The position numbers were made by a program, and so were the translations under genes. Source: Nocardioides plantarum (GTDB lineage: Bacteria > Actinomycetota > Actinomycetes > Propionibacteriales > Nocardioidaceae). Taken from it: DNA of 64,000 nt. Shown piece after piece: positions 34,502 through 43,721 of the stretch (the first letter of the stretch is position 1; the number at the start of each line of letters is the position of its first letter). The stretch lies in contig NZ_VDMS01000002.1 in assembly GCF_006346395.1 (NCBI RefSeq), positions 558,001-622,000 on the forward strand. Reading direction: 5' to 3'. Under the pieces are notes generated by a model. The model had not been told where the DNA came from. It was given only the letters and a program-made list of their open reading frames with translations, and did no database searches.

Positions 34502-35770
34502 GTGGCCTCCTCCCCCACCGATCAGCTCGGCCGCCTCCTCGCCTACGACCGCGAGCACGTCTGGCACCCCTACACGTCGATGACCGACCCCACCCCGGTG
34601 CGGATGGTGACGGGGGCGAGCGGCGTCCGCCTGCGGCTCGACGACGGCACCGAGCTCGTCGACGGGATGTCGTCGTGGTGGGCCGCGATCCACGGCTACG
34701 GGCGCCCCGAGCTCGACGCGGCGGTCCGCTCGGTCGACCTCGCGCACGTGATGTTCGGGGGGCTGACCAACGCCCCCGCCGTACGGCTGGCCGAGCGGCT
34801 GGTCGGTCTGGCCCCCACCGGGCTCGAGCGGGTGTTCCTGGCCGACTCGGGATCGGTGTCGGTCGAGGTGGCGCTCAAGATGGCGTGGCAGTGGCAGCGT
34901 GGCCGCGGCCGGTCCGAGCGCACCCGGATGCTGACGGTGCGCGGTGGCTACCACGGCGACACGTTCGGCGCGATGAGCGTGTGCGACCCCGACGGCGGGA
35001 TGCACTCGCTGTGGGCGGGCGTGCTGCCGGAGCAGCTGTTCGCGCCGCGGCCACCCGCGCCGGGCGACGACGTCGAGGGGTGGGCGGCGGCCTTCCGTGC
35101 GCTCGCCGCCGAGCACTCCGACGAGGTCGCCGCGATCATCGTCGAGCCCGTGCTGCAGGGAGCCGGGGGCATGTGGGTCTACGACCCCGCGTGCCTGCGG
35201 GTCATGCGTGAGGTCGCCGACGAGCACGGGTTCCTGCTGGTGCTCGACGAGATCGCCACCGGCTTCGGGCGCACCGGCGAGCTCTGGGGATCCGGCCACG
35301 CCGGCGTCGTGCCCGACGTGATGTGCGTCGGCAAGGCGCTCTCCGGGGGCTACCTCACCCTGGCCGCCACCCTGTGCACCGACGAGGTCGCCCGCGGCAT
35401 CTCCGCCTCCGAGTCCGGCGTGCTGATGCACGGCCCGACGTTCATGGGCAACGCGCTCGCGTGCACGGTCGCACTGGCCTCGCTCGACCTGCTCGAGGCC
35501 GACGACTGGGCGGCCCAGGTCTCCCGGGTCAACGCGCGTCTGGTCGCCGGCCTGGCCGGCCTCCCCGGCGCCCGCACGCTCGGGGCGGTGGGCGTCGTCC
35601 AGCTCGACCACCCCGTCGACGTCGTCAAGGCGACCGAGGCCGCGGCCGAGGAGGGCGTGTGGTTGCGCCCCTTCCGCGACCTGATCTACACGATGCCGCC
35701 CTACGTCGCGACCGACGTCGAGGTCGACCAGATCTGCCGGGCGGTCGCCCGCGCCGCCGAGGTGGCCTGA
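34502..35770 (+). CDS. bioA: Adenosylmethionine-8-amino-7-oxononanoate aminotransferase
   Basis: BioA transfers an amino group from S-adenosylmethionine to KAPA, giving DAPA. This class III PLP aminotransferase of 422 residues has WHPYTSM near residue 21 (substrate pocket), DGMSSWW near 54, [14 protein letters not shown] near 146, [11 protein letters not shown] near 246 and the PLP lysine in [11 protein letters not shown] near 281. The GTG start at 34502 is seven bases after the bioB stop, and the stop overlaps the bioF start. Confidence 0.97.
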   Translation: MASSPTDQLGRLLAYDREHVWHPYTSMTDPTPVRMVTGASGVRLRLDDGTELVDGMSSWWAAIHGYGRPELDAAVRSVDLAHVMFGGLTNAPAVRLAERLVGLAPTGLERVFLADSGSVSVEVALKMAWQWQRGRGRSERTRMLTVRGGYHGDTFGAMSVCDPDGGMHSLWAGVLPEQLFAPRPPAPGDDVEGWAAAFRALAAEHSDEVAAIIVEPVLQGAGGMWVYDPACLRVMREVADEHGFLLVLDEIATGFGRTGELWGSGHAGVVPDVMCVGKALSGGYLTLAATLCTDEVARGISASESGVLMHGPTFMGNALACTVALASLDLLEADDWAAQVSRVNARLVAGLAGLPGARTLGAVGVVQLDHPVDVVKATEAAAEEGVWLRPFRDLIYTMPPYVATDVEVDQICRAVARAAEVA

Positions 35771-36891
35771 TGACCTGGGAGCGGTGGCTGGCCGAGCAGG
35801 CCGAGGCGCGCGAGTCGTCCGCCCTGACGAGGGTCCTGCGCCCTCGTGCGGCCGACGACGCCACGATCGACCTGGCCGGCAACGACTACCTCGGCCTGGC
35901 CCGTGACCCTCGCGTCGTGGCCGGCGCGGTCTCGGCAGCCCGGCAGTGGGGTGGCGGCGCCGGCGCGTCACGCCTGGTCACCGGCTCGCTGGGGCTGCAC
36001 GCCGACCTCGAGCGCGAGCTCGCCGCCTACCTCGGGCAGCCCGCCGCGCTGGTGTTCTCGACGGGCTACCACGCCAACCTCGGGGTCGTCGCGGCGCTCG
36101 CCGACCGCGACACGCTCGTGGTCTCCGACGCCCACGTGCACGCCTCGCTCATCGACGCGGTCCGGCTCTCGCGCGCCGACGTCGCGGTCGTGCCCCACGA
36201 CGACGTCGACGCCGTACGCCGCGCGCTCGCCTCGGCAGGCGATCGACGCACCATGGTCCTGGTCGAGTCCGTCTACTCCGTGCTCGGCGACGCCGCGTCG
36301 CTCGTCGAGCTGGCCGCGGTGTGCGAGGAGAGCAGCGCTCTCCTCGTGGTCGACGAGGCACACGGGCTCGGCCTCCACGGCCCCGGACTGGTCGCCTCGT
36401 CCGGGCTCGCGGGGCTCCCCCACGTCCTCGTGACGGCCACGCTGTCCAAGGCCCTCGGCTCGCAGGGCGGCGCCGTGCTCGGCCCCCAGGCCGTGGTCGA
36501 CCACCTGGTCAACCGGGCTCGTCCCTTCATCTTCGACACCGGGCTCGCCCCGGCGTCCGCGGGGGCGGCGCTGGCCGCCCTGCGGGTGCTGGTGTCGTCG
36601 CCCGACCTGCCGGTCCTGGTGCAGCAGCGCATCCGCGACCTCGCCGCCTCGCTCGGCGTCGAGCCGTCGGTGGGAGCGGTGCTCTCGGTGCCGATGCCCT
36701 CACCCACGGTGGCGTTGGCCGCCCAAGCGGCCGCGCTGGCGCAGGGTGTGCGGGTCGGCTGCTTCCGCCCGCCGTCGGTGCCCGACGGCGTCTCGCGCCT
36801 GCGCATCACCGTCAACGCCGGACTCTCCGAGGACGACTGGTCCCGGGCGGTCGCCGTCCTCGTCGCGGTGGTCAAGGAACACGCCCCGTGA
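35770..36891 (+). CDS. bioF: 8-amino-7-oxononanoate synthase
   Basis: BioF condenses pimeloyl-thioester with alanine to KAPA, using PLP. The 373-residue alpha-oxoamine synthase has NDYLGLARDP near residue 37, GAGASRLVTGS near 62, VDEAHGLGLHGPGL near 195 and the PLP lysine in TLSKALGSQGG near 235. It overlaps bioA (TGATG) and bioD (GTGA). The pimelate-supplying genes (bioC/bioH, bioW or bioI) are not in the window. Confidence 0.96.
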   Translation: MTWERWLAEQAEARESSALTRVLRPRAADDATIDLAGNDYLGLARDPRVVAGAVSAARQWGGGAGASRLVTGSLGLHADLERELAAYLGQPAALVFSTGYHANLGVVAALADRDTLVVSDAHVHASLIDAVRLSRADVAVVPHDDVDAVRRALASAGDRRTMVLVESVYSVLGDAASLVELAAVCEESSALLVVDEAHGLGLHGPGLVASSGLAGLPHVLVTATLSKALGSQGGAVLGPQAVVDHLVNRARPFIFDTGLAPASAGAALAALRVLVSSPDLPVLVQQRIRDLAASLGVEPSVGAVLSVPMPSPTVALAAQAAALAQGVRVGCFRPPSVPDGVSRLRITVNAGLSEDDWSRAVAVLVAVVKEHAP

Positions 36892-37553
36892 CCCGCGTCG
36901 TCGTCGTGACGGGCACCAACACCGATGTCGGCAAGACGATCGTGACGGCGGCCCTGGCCGCCACCGCGAGCGGACGGGTGCTGGTGGTCAAGCCGGTGCA
37001 GACCGGTGTCGCGGGCGGCGACCCGGGTGACGCCGACGTCGTCAGCCGCCTGACCGGCGTCGACGTCGAGACGTGGACGGTCCTCGACGAGCCGCTCGCG
37101 CCCGAGACGGCAGCGCGCCGGGCCGGCGTGACCCTGCCGTCCGTCGCCGACCACGCGGCCCACGTCCGTGCGGTCGCTGCCGACCACGACGTGGTGGTCG
37201 TCGAGGGCGCTGGCGGCCTGCTGGTCCGCCTCGACTCCGACGGCGGCACCCTGCTCGACCTGGCCGTCGACCTGGCCACGACCCACCCCGTCGAGGTGGT
37301 CGTCGTGTGCGCGGCCTCGCTCGGCACCCTCAACATCGCCGAGCTCACCGTCGGCGCCCTGCGCTCGCACGGTCTCGAGCCGACCGGCCTGGTCATCGGG
37401 TCGTGGCCCGACGAGCCCGGCCTCGCCGAGCACTGCAACCGCGAGGACCTGCCGCGCGTGACCGGCGTACCCCTGGTCGGCGTCGTCCCCGCCGGCTCGG
37501 GTGCTCTCGCGCCGGCGGCGTTCGTGGCCGCAGCAGCAACCTGGCTCACCTGA
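36888..37553 (+). CDS. bioD: Dethiobiotin synthetase
   Basis: BioD forms the ureido ring of dethiobiotin from DAPA, CO2 and ATP. The 221-residue P-loop protein has GTNTDVGKT at residues 9-17, KPVQTG near 35 and VVEGAGGLLVRL near 105. The GTG at 36888 overlaps the bioF stop. It is the last gene of the biotin cluster and converges on the permease gene, with a hairpin-forming repeat in the gap. Confidence 0.96.
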   Translation: MTRVVVVTGTNTDVGKTIVTAALAATASGRVLVVKPVQTGVAGGDPGDADVVSRLTGVDVETWTVLDEPLAPETAARRAGVTLPSVADHAAHVRAVAADHDVVVVEGAGGLLVRLDSDGGTLLDLAVDLATTHPVEVVVVCAASLGTLNIAELTVGALRSHGLEPTGLVIGSWPDEPGLAEHCNREDLPRVTGVPLVGVVPAGSGALAPAAFVAAAATWLT

Positions 37554-37592
37554 CCCACGGTCATCAAGCCGCCGAGGCGCGCTAGCGCGTCG

Positions 37593-37655
37593 GCGAGTCG
37601 AGATGCCCGCAGCGACGAGTCGAGTCGGCCCGCACCTGCGCGCGTCTCGACTCGC
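37593..37655. repeat. Inverted repeat between bioD and the permease gene
   Basis: GCGAGTCGAGA (37593-37603) is complementary to TCTCGACTCGC (37645-37655), with a second palindrome GCGCGCTAGCGCG upstream. The 141-bp gap between these convergent genes carries no other feature; a terminator role is likely. Confidence 0.6.
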
Positions 37656-37694
37656 GGTGACTACGTCCCCGCGGCTCGACGACCGTGCTTGCGG

Positions 37695-39239
37695 CTAGCC
37701 GTCGGCCGGGTCCGCGTGCGGGGTCGAGTCGAGTCCGCCGCTCATCGCGTACTCCTCCTCGGGCGAGAGCACCAGCCGGTGCCGGATGTAGAAGGCGAAC
37801 AGCAGCAGCCCCACGGCGTAGATCACGGCGATGGCGACGACCGCGTCGCGGTAGGCGGGGTTGAGCAGCACGCCGACGAACGTGAGCGCGGCGATGAGGC
37901 CTGCCACGACCGCGCCGGGCACGCCGACCGGTGAGAGGTAGGGACGCTTGGCGGTCGGGTACTTGCTCCTCAGGATGACGTACGACGCCATCTGCAGCAT
38001 GTAGGCCAGCACGGCACCCCACACCGCAATGTTGAGCACGATCGCCTGGGCGCTGTCGCCGACCACGTCGACGATGACGAGCGCCGCGAAGCCGATCACG
38101 GCGCCGGCGACCAGCGCGACCCACGGCGTCTGGCGCGAGCCGGTGAGCGAGAGGAAGCGCGGGTAGTAGCCGGCCCGCGACAGCGAGTACATGTTGCGTC
38201 CGTAGGCGAACATGATCCCCTGGAGCGAGGCGAGCAGGCCGATCAGCGCGAACAGCGAGAGCACCGCCGCCCAGTCGTCGGACAGGAACGCCCGGAAGCC
38301 CGCGAGCAGCGGCTCGTCGGCCGCGCCCGGCGTCTCGAGACCGATGAGGGCCGAGCCGGTGACCGCCGGGTTGAGCACGAAGACGACGGCGCCGCACACG
38401 ACGAGGGTGACCAGGCCCCAGAAGCCGGCCCTGGGGATGTCACGCTCGGGGTCGTGGGCCTCCTCGGCCGCCAGCGGCAGCTCCTCGATGCCGAGGAAGA
38501 ACCACATCGCGAAGGGCAGCGCGTAGAGCACCCCTTCCCAGCCGAACGGCAGGAAGTCGGAGTTGCCGGCCTCGGGCTCGATGTCGAGCAGGTTGCCGAG
38601 GTCGACCGCCCCGTTGGCCAGGGCGAGCACGGCGAACAGCGCGAGGATGCCGATGGAGATGATCGCGACGCCGATCGCGATCTTGAACGGTGCCTCGCCG
38701 CCGATCGAGTTGAGGGCGACGAAGACGGCGTACAGCGCCAGCCACCAGACCCACATGTGGTCCGACAGGTCGAGCCCGATCAGCTCGTCGGTGACCGCGT
38801 TGGCGTAGCCGGCGGAGAAGAGCACGACGACCCCGGTGGTGAAGACGTACTCGATGGTCTCGGCCAGCCCGGTGACGAACCCGCCCCACGGGCCCATCGC
38901 GGCCCGGGCGAACGAGTAGGCGCCGCCGGTGTGCGGCATGGCCGCGGACATCTCGCCGATGGAGAACAGCATGCCGAAGTACATGACGACGATCAGCCCG
39001 AAGCCGATCAGCAGCCCGCCCCAGCCGCCCTCGCCGAGGCCGTAGCTCCAGCCGGAGAAGTCACCCGAGATGACCGCGGCGACACCGATGCCCCACAGCC
39101 CCCAGAAGCCGGTGGTGCGCCGCAGCTGGCGCTTGTCGAAGTAGCCGTCCTCGGCCTTGCTGTACGTCGCCCCGGGCTTGCGCGCAGGCGTGGGGGCCGA
39201 CCCGGGGGTGGGGGCCGGGCGGTCGCTCGTGCTGGTCAT
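37695..39239 (-). CDS. Ethanolamine permease-type APC transporter
   Basis: The 514-residue integral membrane protein of the amino acid-polyamine-organocation family has about twelve predicted helices. The first begins at GFWGLWGIGVAAVISGDFSGW near residue 44, followed by PHTGGAYSFARAAMGPWGGF near 103 and the characteristic GIEELPLAAEEAHDPERDIPR segment near 252. This form matches ethanolamine permeases (Eat), and the two downstream-acting enzyme genes eutB and eutC lie just upstream in the same direction. The ATG at 39237-39239 follows eutC by 30 bp, so one operon is likely. Confidence 0.88.
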   Translation of the reverse strand: MTSTSDRPAPTPGSAPTPARKPGATYSKAEDGYFDKRQLRRTTGFWGLWGIGVAAVISGDFSGWSYGLGEGGWGGLLIGFGLIVVMYFGMLFSIGEMSAAMPHTGGAYSFARAAMGPWGGFVTGLAETIEYVFTTGVVVLFSAGYANAVTDELIGLDLSDHMWVWWLALYAVFVALNSIGGEAPFKIAIGVAIISIGILALFAVLALANGAVDLGNLLDIEPEAGNSDFLPFGWEGVLYALPFAMWFFLGIEELPLAAEEAHDPERDIPRAGFWGLVTLVVCGAVVFVLNPAVTGSALIGLETPGAADEPLLAGFRAFLSDDWAAVLSLFALIGLLASLQGIMFAYGRNMYSLSRAGYYPRFLSLTGSRQTPWVALVAGAVIGFAALVIVDVVGDSAQAIVLNIAVWGAVLAYMLQMASYVILRSKYPTAKRPYLSPVGVPGAVVAGLIAALTFVGVLLNPAYRDAVVAIAVIYAVGLLLFAFYIRHRLVLSPEEEYAMSGGLDSTPHADPADG

Positions 39240-39269
39240 GTCCGGGACGTTAGGGACGCCGACGACACC

Positions 39270-40058
39270 TCAGGCGGTCGCCGACGTTTCGCTTCGGTGA
39301 ACGGGCTCCGGGGCAGGCGTGACCTCGGCCACGCCGCCGCCGTCCTTGAGGCGTACGCCGGACGCCCCGAGCTCGCGGGCGCCGAGGACCAGCCGCAGCA
39401 GCACGTCGGCGGCGGCGTCGTAGCCGAGGCCGTCGGGCGGGTGGACGTTGGAGACGCAGTTGCGCTCGGAGTCGCGCCGACCCGGGCGCGGGTCGTGGGT
39501 GAGGTAGAGCCCCAGGCTCGACGCGACGGACAGGCCCGGACGCTCGCCGACGACCACGACGAGCGTGGTGACGCCGAGGTGGTGCCCGACGTGGTCGCCG
39601 AGCCCGACGCGGGCCTGCTCGGCCAGGACGACGGGCGCGAGGCCGAGGCCGGCGTCGGTCAACCGCGTGAGCACTGCTCTGACGAGCGGCAGCGCGTGGT
39701 CGTCGAGCGCTCGGGCCGAGAGCCCGTCGGCGAGCAGCAGGCCGACGTCGTAGGTGTGCGCGGGCGCGGAGGGGACGTGGTCGAGGGTGTCCGGCTGACG
39801 TCCGAGGTCGGGACGACGCAGGTACGTCGCCCGGTCGGCCGCCCGGCTGCGCACGCGGTGGACGTCGAGGCCCAGCTCGGCGAGCCCGGTCTCGAGCCGG
39901 TCGGCGTCGTAGGGCAGGTGCACGGCGTCGCGGGCCACGGCGTGCGCGCTGCGCAGCTCGAGGACGTCGCGGGTGGGCAGTGCGTCGCCCGCGCGGCCGA
40001 GCCCGATGCGGGCCTGGGTGGTCGAGCGCAGCGGCGACCAGAAGTCGGGCGTGCTCAC
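39270..40058 (-). CDS. eutC: Ethanolamine ammonia-lyase small subunit
   Basis: EutC is the light chain of the adenosylcobalamin-dependent lyase that splits ethanolamine to acetaldehyde and ammonia. The 262-residue protein has TQARIGLGRAGDALPTRDVL near the start (ARIGLGR signature), DGLSARAL near 123, ARVGLGDHVG near 160 and GERPGLS near 180, as well as the C-terminal NCVSNVHPPDGL. The GTG start overlaps the eutB stop by four bases. Confidence 0.96.
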   Translation of the reverse strand: MSTPDFWSPLRSTTQARIGLGRAGDALPTRDVLELRSAHAVARDAVHLPYDADRLETGLAELGLDVHRVRSRAADRATYLRRPDLGRQPDTLDHVPSAPAHTYDVGLLLADGLSARALDDHALPLVRAVLTRLTDAGLGLAPVVLAEQARVGLGDHVGHHLGVTTLVVVVGERPGLSVASSLGLYLTHDPRPGRRDSERNCVSNVHPPDGLGYDAAADVLLRLVLGARELGASGVRLKDGGGVAEVTPAPEPVHRSETSATA

Positions 40059-41470
40059 CGGACCAGCTCCTTGAGCAGCGTCGCGCCGACATCGACGGCC
40101 GGTACCCGCCCGGCGGCGTCGAGCAGGCCGATCCCGCTCAACCAGGCCTCGAACTCCGGCGCAGGTCGCAGACCCAGCGTGTGTCGCACCGAGAGGACGT
40201 CGTGGAAGGACAGGCTCTGGTAGCCGAGCATCACGTCGTCGGCGCCCGGCACGGCGATCACGAAGCCGACCCCGGCGGCCGCGAGGAGGGTCAGCAGGGT
40301 GTCCATGTCGTCGGCGTCGGCCTCGGCGTGGTTGGTGTAGCAGACGTCGACGCCCATCGGGACGCCGAGCACCTTGCCGCAGAAGTGGTCCTCGAGGCCG
40401 GCGCGGACGATCTGCTTGCCGTCGTAGAGGTACTCGGGGCCGATGAACCCGACCACGGTGTTGACCAGCAGCGGGTCGAAGGCGCGGGCGACGCCGTAGG
40501 CCCTCGCCTCGAGGGTCTGCTGGTCGACGGGATGGCCGCCGGCGCCGAGGTGCGCGTCGGAGGAGAGGGCCGAGCCCTGGCCGGTCTCGAAGTACATGCA
40601 GCTGTCGCCGACGGTGCCGCGCCCCAGGCTCCGTGCCGCGTCGTGCGCCTCGCGCAGCACCGCGAGGTCGACACCGAAGCCGGCGTTGGCCGACTCGGTG
40701 CCGGCGATCGACTGGAAGACGAGATCGACCGGAGCGCCGCTCTCGATGAGCTCGATCGTGGTCGTGACGTGGGCCAGGACGCAGGACTGGGTGGGGATCT
40801 CGTAGCGCAGTCGGACATCGTCGAGCAGCCTCAGCAGCTCGCCTGCGGCGCGCGGGGAGTCGGTGGCCGGGTTGATCCCGATGACGGCGTCCCCGCTGCC
40901 GAGGAGCAGGCCGTCGAGGGTGGCGGCCGCGATACCGCGCGGGTCGTCGGTCGGGTGGTTGGGCTGCAGCCGGGTGGCGAGGGTGCCGCGCCGGCCGATC
41001 GTGCTGCGGAAGGCCGTGACGACCTCGCACGCGCGCGCCACCGAGATCAGGTCGGCGTTGCGCATCAGCTTGCTCACCGCGGCGGCCATCTCGGGAGTCA
41101 GGCCGGGCGCCAGGGCGGCCAGCGTCGTCGCGGCGTCGGGAGTCGCGGCGGTGGCGAGCAGGTGGTCCCGCAGACCGCCGACGGTGAGGTGCGCGACCGG
41201 TGCGAACGCCGCGGCGTCGTGGGAGTCGACGATCAGCCGGGTGACCTCGTCGGTCTCGTAGGGCACGACCGGGGTGTCGCGGATCGTCGTCAGCGCGACG
41301 TCGGCCAGCGCCCACTGGGCCGCCGCCCGCTCCCCGTCCGTGCCCGCCGCGCACCCCGCCAGCTCGTCGCCGCTGCGCAGCGGCGTGGCCTTGGCCAACA
41401 GGTCGACCAGGTCGCGGAACTCGTACGTCGTCCCAGCCACGGTCTGGCGGTAGGTCGTCACCCCGGTCAC
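40055..41470 (-). CDS. eutB: Ethanolamine ammonia-lyase large subunit
   Basis: EutB is the heavy chain of the B12-dependent lyase. The 471-residue protein has YRQTVAGTTYEFRDLVDLLAK-like N-terminal sequence starting near residue 7, KLMRNADLI near 133, GDAVIGINPATDS near 195, and FETGQGSALSSDAH and CYTNHAEADADDMD segments typical of the family. A GTG at 41468-41470 is taken as start, but a GTG a few codons later would also serve. Only the permease-eutB-eutC set is present: no microcompartment shell, EutA reactivase or aldehyde dehydrogenase was found. No cobalamin riboswitch was recognised upstream. Confidence 0.96.
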   Translation of the reverse strand: MTGVTTYRQTVAGTTYEFRDLVDLLAKATPLRSGDELAGCAAGTDGERAAAQWALADVALTTIRDTPVVPYETDEVTRLIVDSHDAAAFAPVAHLTVGGLRDHLLATAATPDAATTLAALAPGLTPEMAAAVSKLMRNADLISVARACEVVTAFRSTIGRRGTLATRLQPNHPTDDPRGIAAATLDGLLLGSGDAVIGINPATDSPRAAGELLRLLDDVRLRYEIPTQSCVLAHVTTTIELIESGAPVDLVFQSIAGTESANAGFGVDLAVLREAHDAARSLGRGTVGDSCMYFETGQGSALSSDAHLGAGGHPVDQQTLEARAYGVARAFDPLLVNTVVGFIGPEYLYDGKQIVRAGLEDHFCGKVLGVPMGVDVCYTNHAEADADDMDTLLTLLAAAGVGFVIAVPGADDVMLGYQSLSFHDVLSVRHTLGLRPAPEFEAWLSGIGLLDAAGRVPAVDVGATLLKELVR

Positions 41471-41685
41471 GCTAGCCCCGGCGCGTCACCGGCGCGTTTC
41501 GTACGCCGACCCGGCGGGCGAAGGCCGCCAGGGAGACGGGCCTCGCAGAGGGACTGGCAGGTTCGGCCGGACCCGGGGTCGGCAGGCTCGGCTGCAGCGG
41601 CTGGGCCGAGCACCGGCCAGACCTGCCAGTTCCGCTACGAGGCCGAGGCCCGGCTCGCTCACGACGACCGACCTACGCTGGCGAC

Positions 41686-41991
41686 ATGACCGCCACCCTC
41701 GAGCCGATGACCGCCGGTGAGGTCTACTCGCTGGGCCTGGAGCCGAGGCACACCCGACGCTGGGGGCGGTTGGTCGCCGGTGCGCTCGACCTGTGGTGCG
41801 CGACGACGGGCGGCCGGTTCGAGCTGACCGGCGAGGGTCTCGTCGTCGTACGCCGACGCAGCGACGGGGTCGCCGAGCTGCGGGTCCCGACGGGTGGGGC
41901 CGAGGCCGCGGCCACGCTGGTCGGCGTGGTGCGCGACCAGCTCGACACCATGGCGCCCGACGAGTTCCGCGCGGCCTGGGGCCTGGACTGA
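41686..41991 (+). CDS. Small conserved hypothetical protein
   Basis: The 101-residue soluble protein has a Trp-rich middle (RWGRLVAGALDLWCATTGG, near residues 25-43), a basic strand VVVRRRSDG and a C-terminus AWGLD. No family is recognised. TACGCT at about six bases before the ATG suggests a leaderless message. The gene lies alone between the divergent eutB gene and the convergent acetyltransferase gene. Confidence 0.6.
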   Translation: MTATLEPMTAGEVYSLGLEPRHTRRWGRLVAGALDLWCATTGGRFELTGEGLVVVRRRSDGVAELRVPTGGAEAAATLVGVVRDQLDTMAPDEFRAAWGLD

Positions 41992-41998
41992 CGCAGTC

Positions 41999-42511
41999 TC
42001 ACCAGACGTCACCGTCGCGCCAGTCGCAGGCGATCGGGGCGTCCAGGTCGAGTCCGGTGCCGCCCAGCACGTAGATCGCCCCGTCCTCGTCCGGGGTCGG
42101 CTCGAGCCCCTCGGGCGACATCACTGCAGATGGCCCGCGCCACAGCTGCCACCCGCGGGCCTCGTAGAACGGCACGCCCGCCGCCGACGAGCTGAGCGCC
42201 AGCAGGTCGTAGCCGGGCGCAAGTGCTTCGAGCTCGACCATCACCCGGGTCCCGTGCCCCCGGCGGCAGTGCCCCGGCTCGACGGCGACGGCCTCGACGT
42301 ACCCGCAGCGCAGCGAGCGGCCCTCGACGAGCAGCCGCCGCTGGACGAGCGCACCGTGCGCGACGACCCGGTCGCCCTCGCGGACCAGGGCGTGCAGCCC
42401 GCCGAGCGCGTGGGTCCAGTCGAGGTCGCTGAAGTCCTCGAAGGCGGTGTCCATGAGGTCCCGGACCTGGCGGGCGTCGTCGTCGGCGAGGTGGGCGGTG
42501 GGGGTCACCAT
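41999..42511 (-). CDS. GNAT acetyltransferase resembling aminoglycoside 2'-N-acetyltransferase AAC(2')-I
   Basis: The 170-residue protein shows distinctive segments that I recall from the mycobacterial AAC(2')-I enzymes: DWTHALGGLHALV near residue 31, VQRRLLVEGRSLRCGYVEAVAV near 57, LLALSSSAAGVPFYEARGW near 102, TPDEDGAIYVL near 138 and the C-terminal CDWRDGDVW. Length is close to the 180-odd residues of that family. These chromosomal enzymes acetylate aminoglycosides, or possibly cell-wall related amines. Resistance is a prediction, not shown. The ATG at 42509-42511 gives the expected N-terminus. Confidence 0.75.
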   Translation of the reverse strand: MVTPTAHLADDDARQVRDLMDTAFEDFSDLDWTHALGGLHALVREGDRVVAHGALVQRRLLVEGRSLRCGYVEAVAVEPGHCRRGHGTRVMVELEALAPGYDLLALSSSAAGVPFYEARGWQLWRGPSAVMSPEGLEPTPDEDGAIYVLGGTGLDLDAPIACDWRDGDVW

Positions 42512-42597
42512 CCGGGTGGTCTCCTGTCGGGCAGGGGCGGACGAGCTCGCGCTGCGTCCGCGGTTCGGCGAACAGCACCACCGTAAGGTTCACCACT

Positions 42598-43647
42598 GTG
42601 CCCCCCACACCGGCTCCTCGTCCGCGCCGCGCGCACCCGTCGCGAGCGACTCCCCTCCTCGTGCTCGGCCTCCTGGCCGGGCTCCTCGCCGTCGTGCCGT
42701 GGGGAGCCGCGCCCGCCTCCGCCGCCACCCGCTCGGACGTCACGTCGGCCTGGCTGACCCCGAGGGCAGGCGCCAACGAGGCGGGGCCGCGGGTGCGTCT
42801 CGGCTACCTCAAGGTCCAGGCACCGGGCACCTACTCGGCGACCCTGTCGGCGCAGGTGACCGACAACAGCCGCGACGCGGTCCAGATCGCCTCCGTCTCG
42901 CTGCTGTGCAAGGAGAACTCGGGCGACGAGGACCGGATCGGCACCTCGGCCAACGTCTTCCGCGGAGAGACCTTCGCGATGGGCACGCGGGTCTACTTCT
43001 CGGTCAAGGACCACGGCGCCTGCTTCGCCTACGGCAGCACGATGGGGTTGAAGACCACCTCGGCCTCGCTCTCCAGCCGCCGCGTCCGGGTCCGCGCCAC
43101 GCTCACCGTCTCCGGCCCCGTCTCCTCGGCCACCCGCGAGAGCAAGCGCTTCGTCTACGACGACGCCAGCCGTGCTTACTCGGGCAGGTCGTCCCTGGCC
43201 AAGCCCCACGCCTTCACCCACGCCGCCGAGCTGCAGACCGCTGCCCGCCGCGGCTCCAAGGCGTACGTCACCGGCAACACCTACCTGACGACCTGCATCT
43301 CCGACGGCGGCTCGCGCGACCAGACGACCAACGGCCGCTACCTGTGCACTCCCGGGGTCATCAAGCACGGCGAGGCCGGCTCCCTGGTCAGGCTGCGACT
43401 CGTCGTGCGCCAGTACACGCCGGGCGGCTCGGTCTGTGAGACCACGATCGTCCCGGGCTCGACGACGCAGAAGCGGATCTCGGCCCGGCGGCACCACCTG
43501 CCGGTCGCGGTGAAGGGCGCCGTCACGCTGCCCGACAACTCCCGCTGCGGCACCAAGGTGCGCGCCTGGACCGAGGTGCAGGTCCTCGACGGTCCGGCCG
43601 TCGTCGTGCACTTCCCCAACACCGTGACGGCCTACCGGCCGACCTGA
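42598..43647 (+). CDS. Secreted protein of unknown function
   Basis: The 349-residue product has a clear Sec signal peptide: a basic start (PRPRRAHPSR), a hydrophobic core LLVLGLLAGLLAVVPW and a cleavage site after APASA near residue 42. The mature part is Ser/Thr- and Arg-rich, probably beta-rich, with six cysteines in pairs that could form disulfides outside the cell. No family is recognised. TAAGGT at 42584-42589 lies eight bases before the GTG start, again fitting a leaderless transcript. A bidirectional hairpin follows. Confidence 0.7.
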   Translation: MPPTPAPRPRRAHPSRATPLLVLGLLAGLLAVVPWGAAPASAATRSDVTSAWLTPRAGANEAGPRVRLGYLKVQAPGTYSATLSAQVTDNSRDAVQIASVSLLCKENSGDEDRIGTSANVFRGETFAMGTRVYFSVKDHGACFAYGSTMGLKTTSASLSSRRVRVRATLTVSGPVSSATRESKRFVYDDASRAYSGRSSLAKPHAFTHAAELQTAARRGSKAYVTGNTYLTTCISDGGSRDQTTNGRYLCTPGVIKHGEAGSLVRLRLVVRQYTPGGSVCETTIVPGSTTQKRISARRHHLPVAVKGAVTLPDNSRCGTKVRAWTEVQVLDGPAVVVHFPNTVTAYRPT

Positions 43648-43670
43648 CCGGTCGCGGCGTCCCTGAAGCG

Positions 43671-43708
43671 CGAACGCGCCGCCGGTCGTGGGACCGGCGG
43701 CGCGTTCG
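43671..43708. terminator. Bidirectional terminator
   Basis: CGAACGCGCCGCCGGTC (43671-43687) pairs perfectly with GACCGGCGGCGCGTTCG (43692-43708) around a four-base loop, between two convergent genes. Confidence 0.85.
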
Positions 43709-43721
43709 GGATTGGTCAGGG

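Noticed and set aside
41471..41685. Possible cobalamin riboswitch upstream of eutB
   Set aside because: No B12-box-like core or supporting stems could be recognised; the gap looks featureless.
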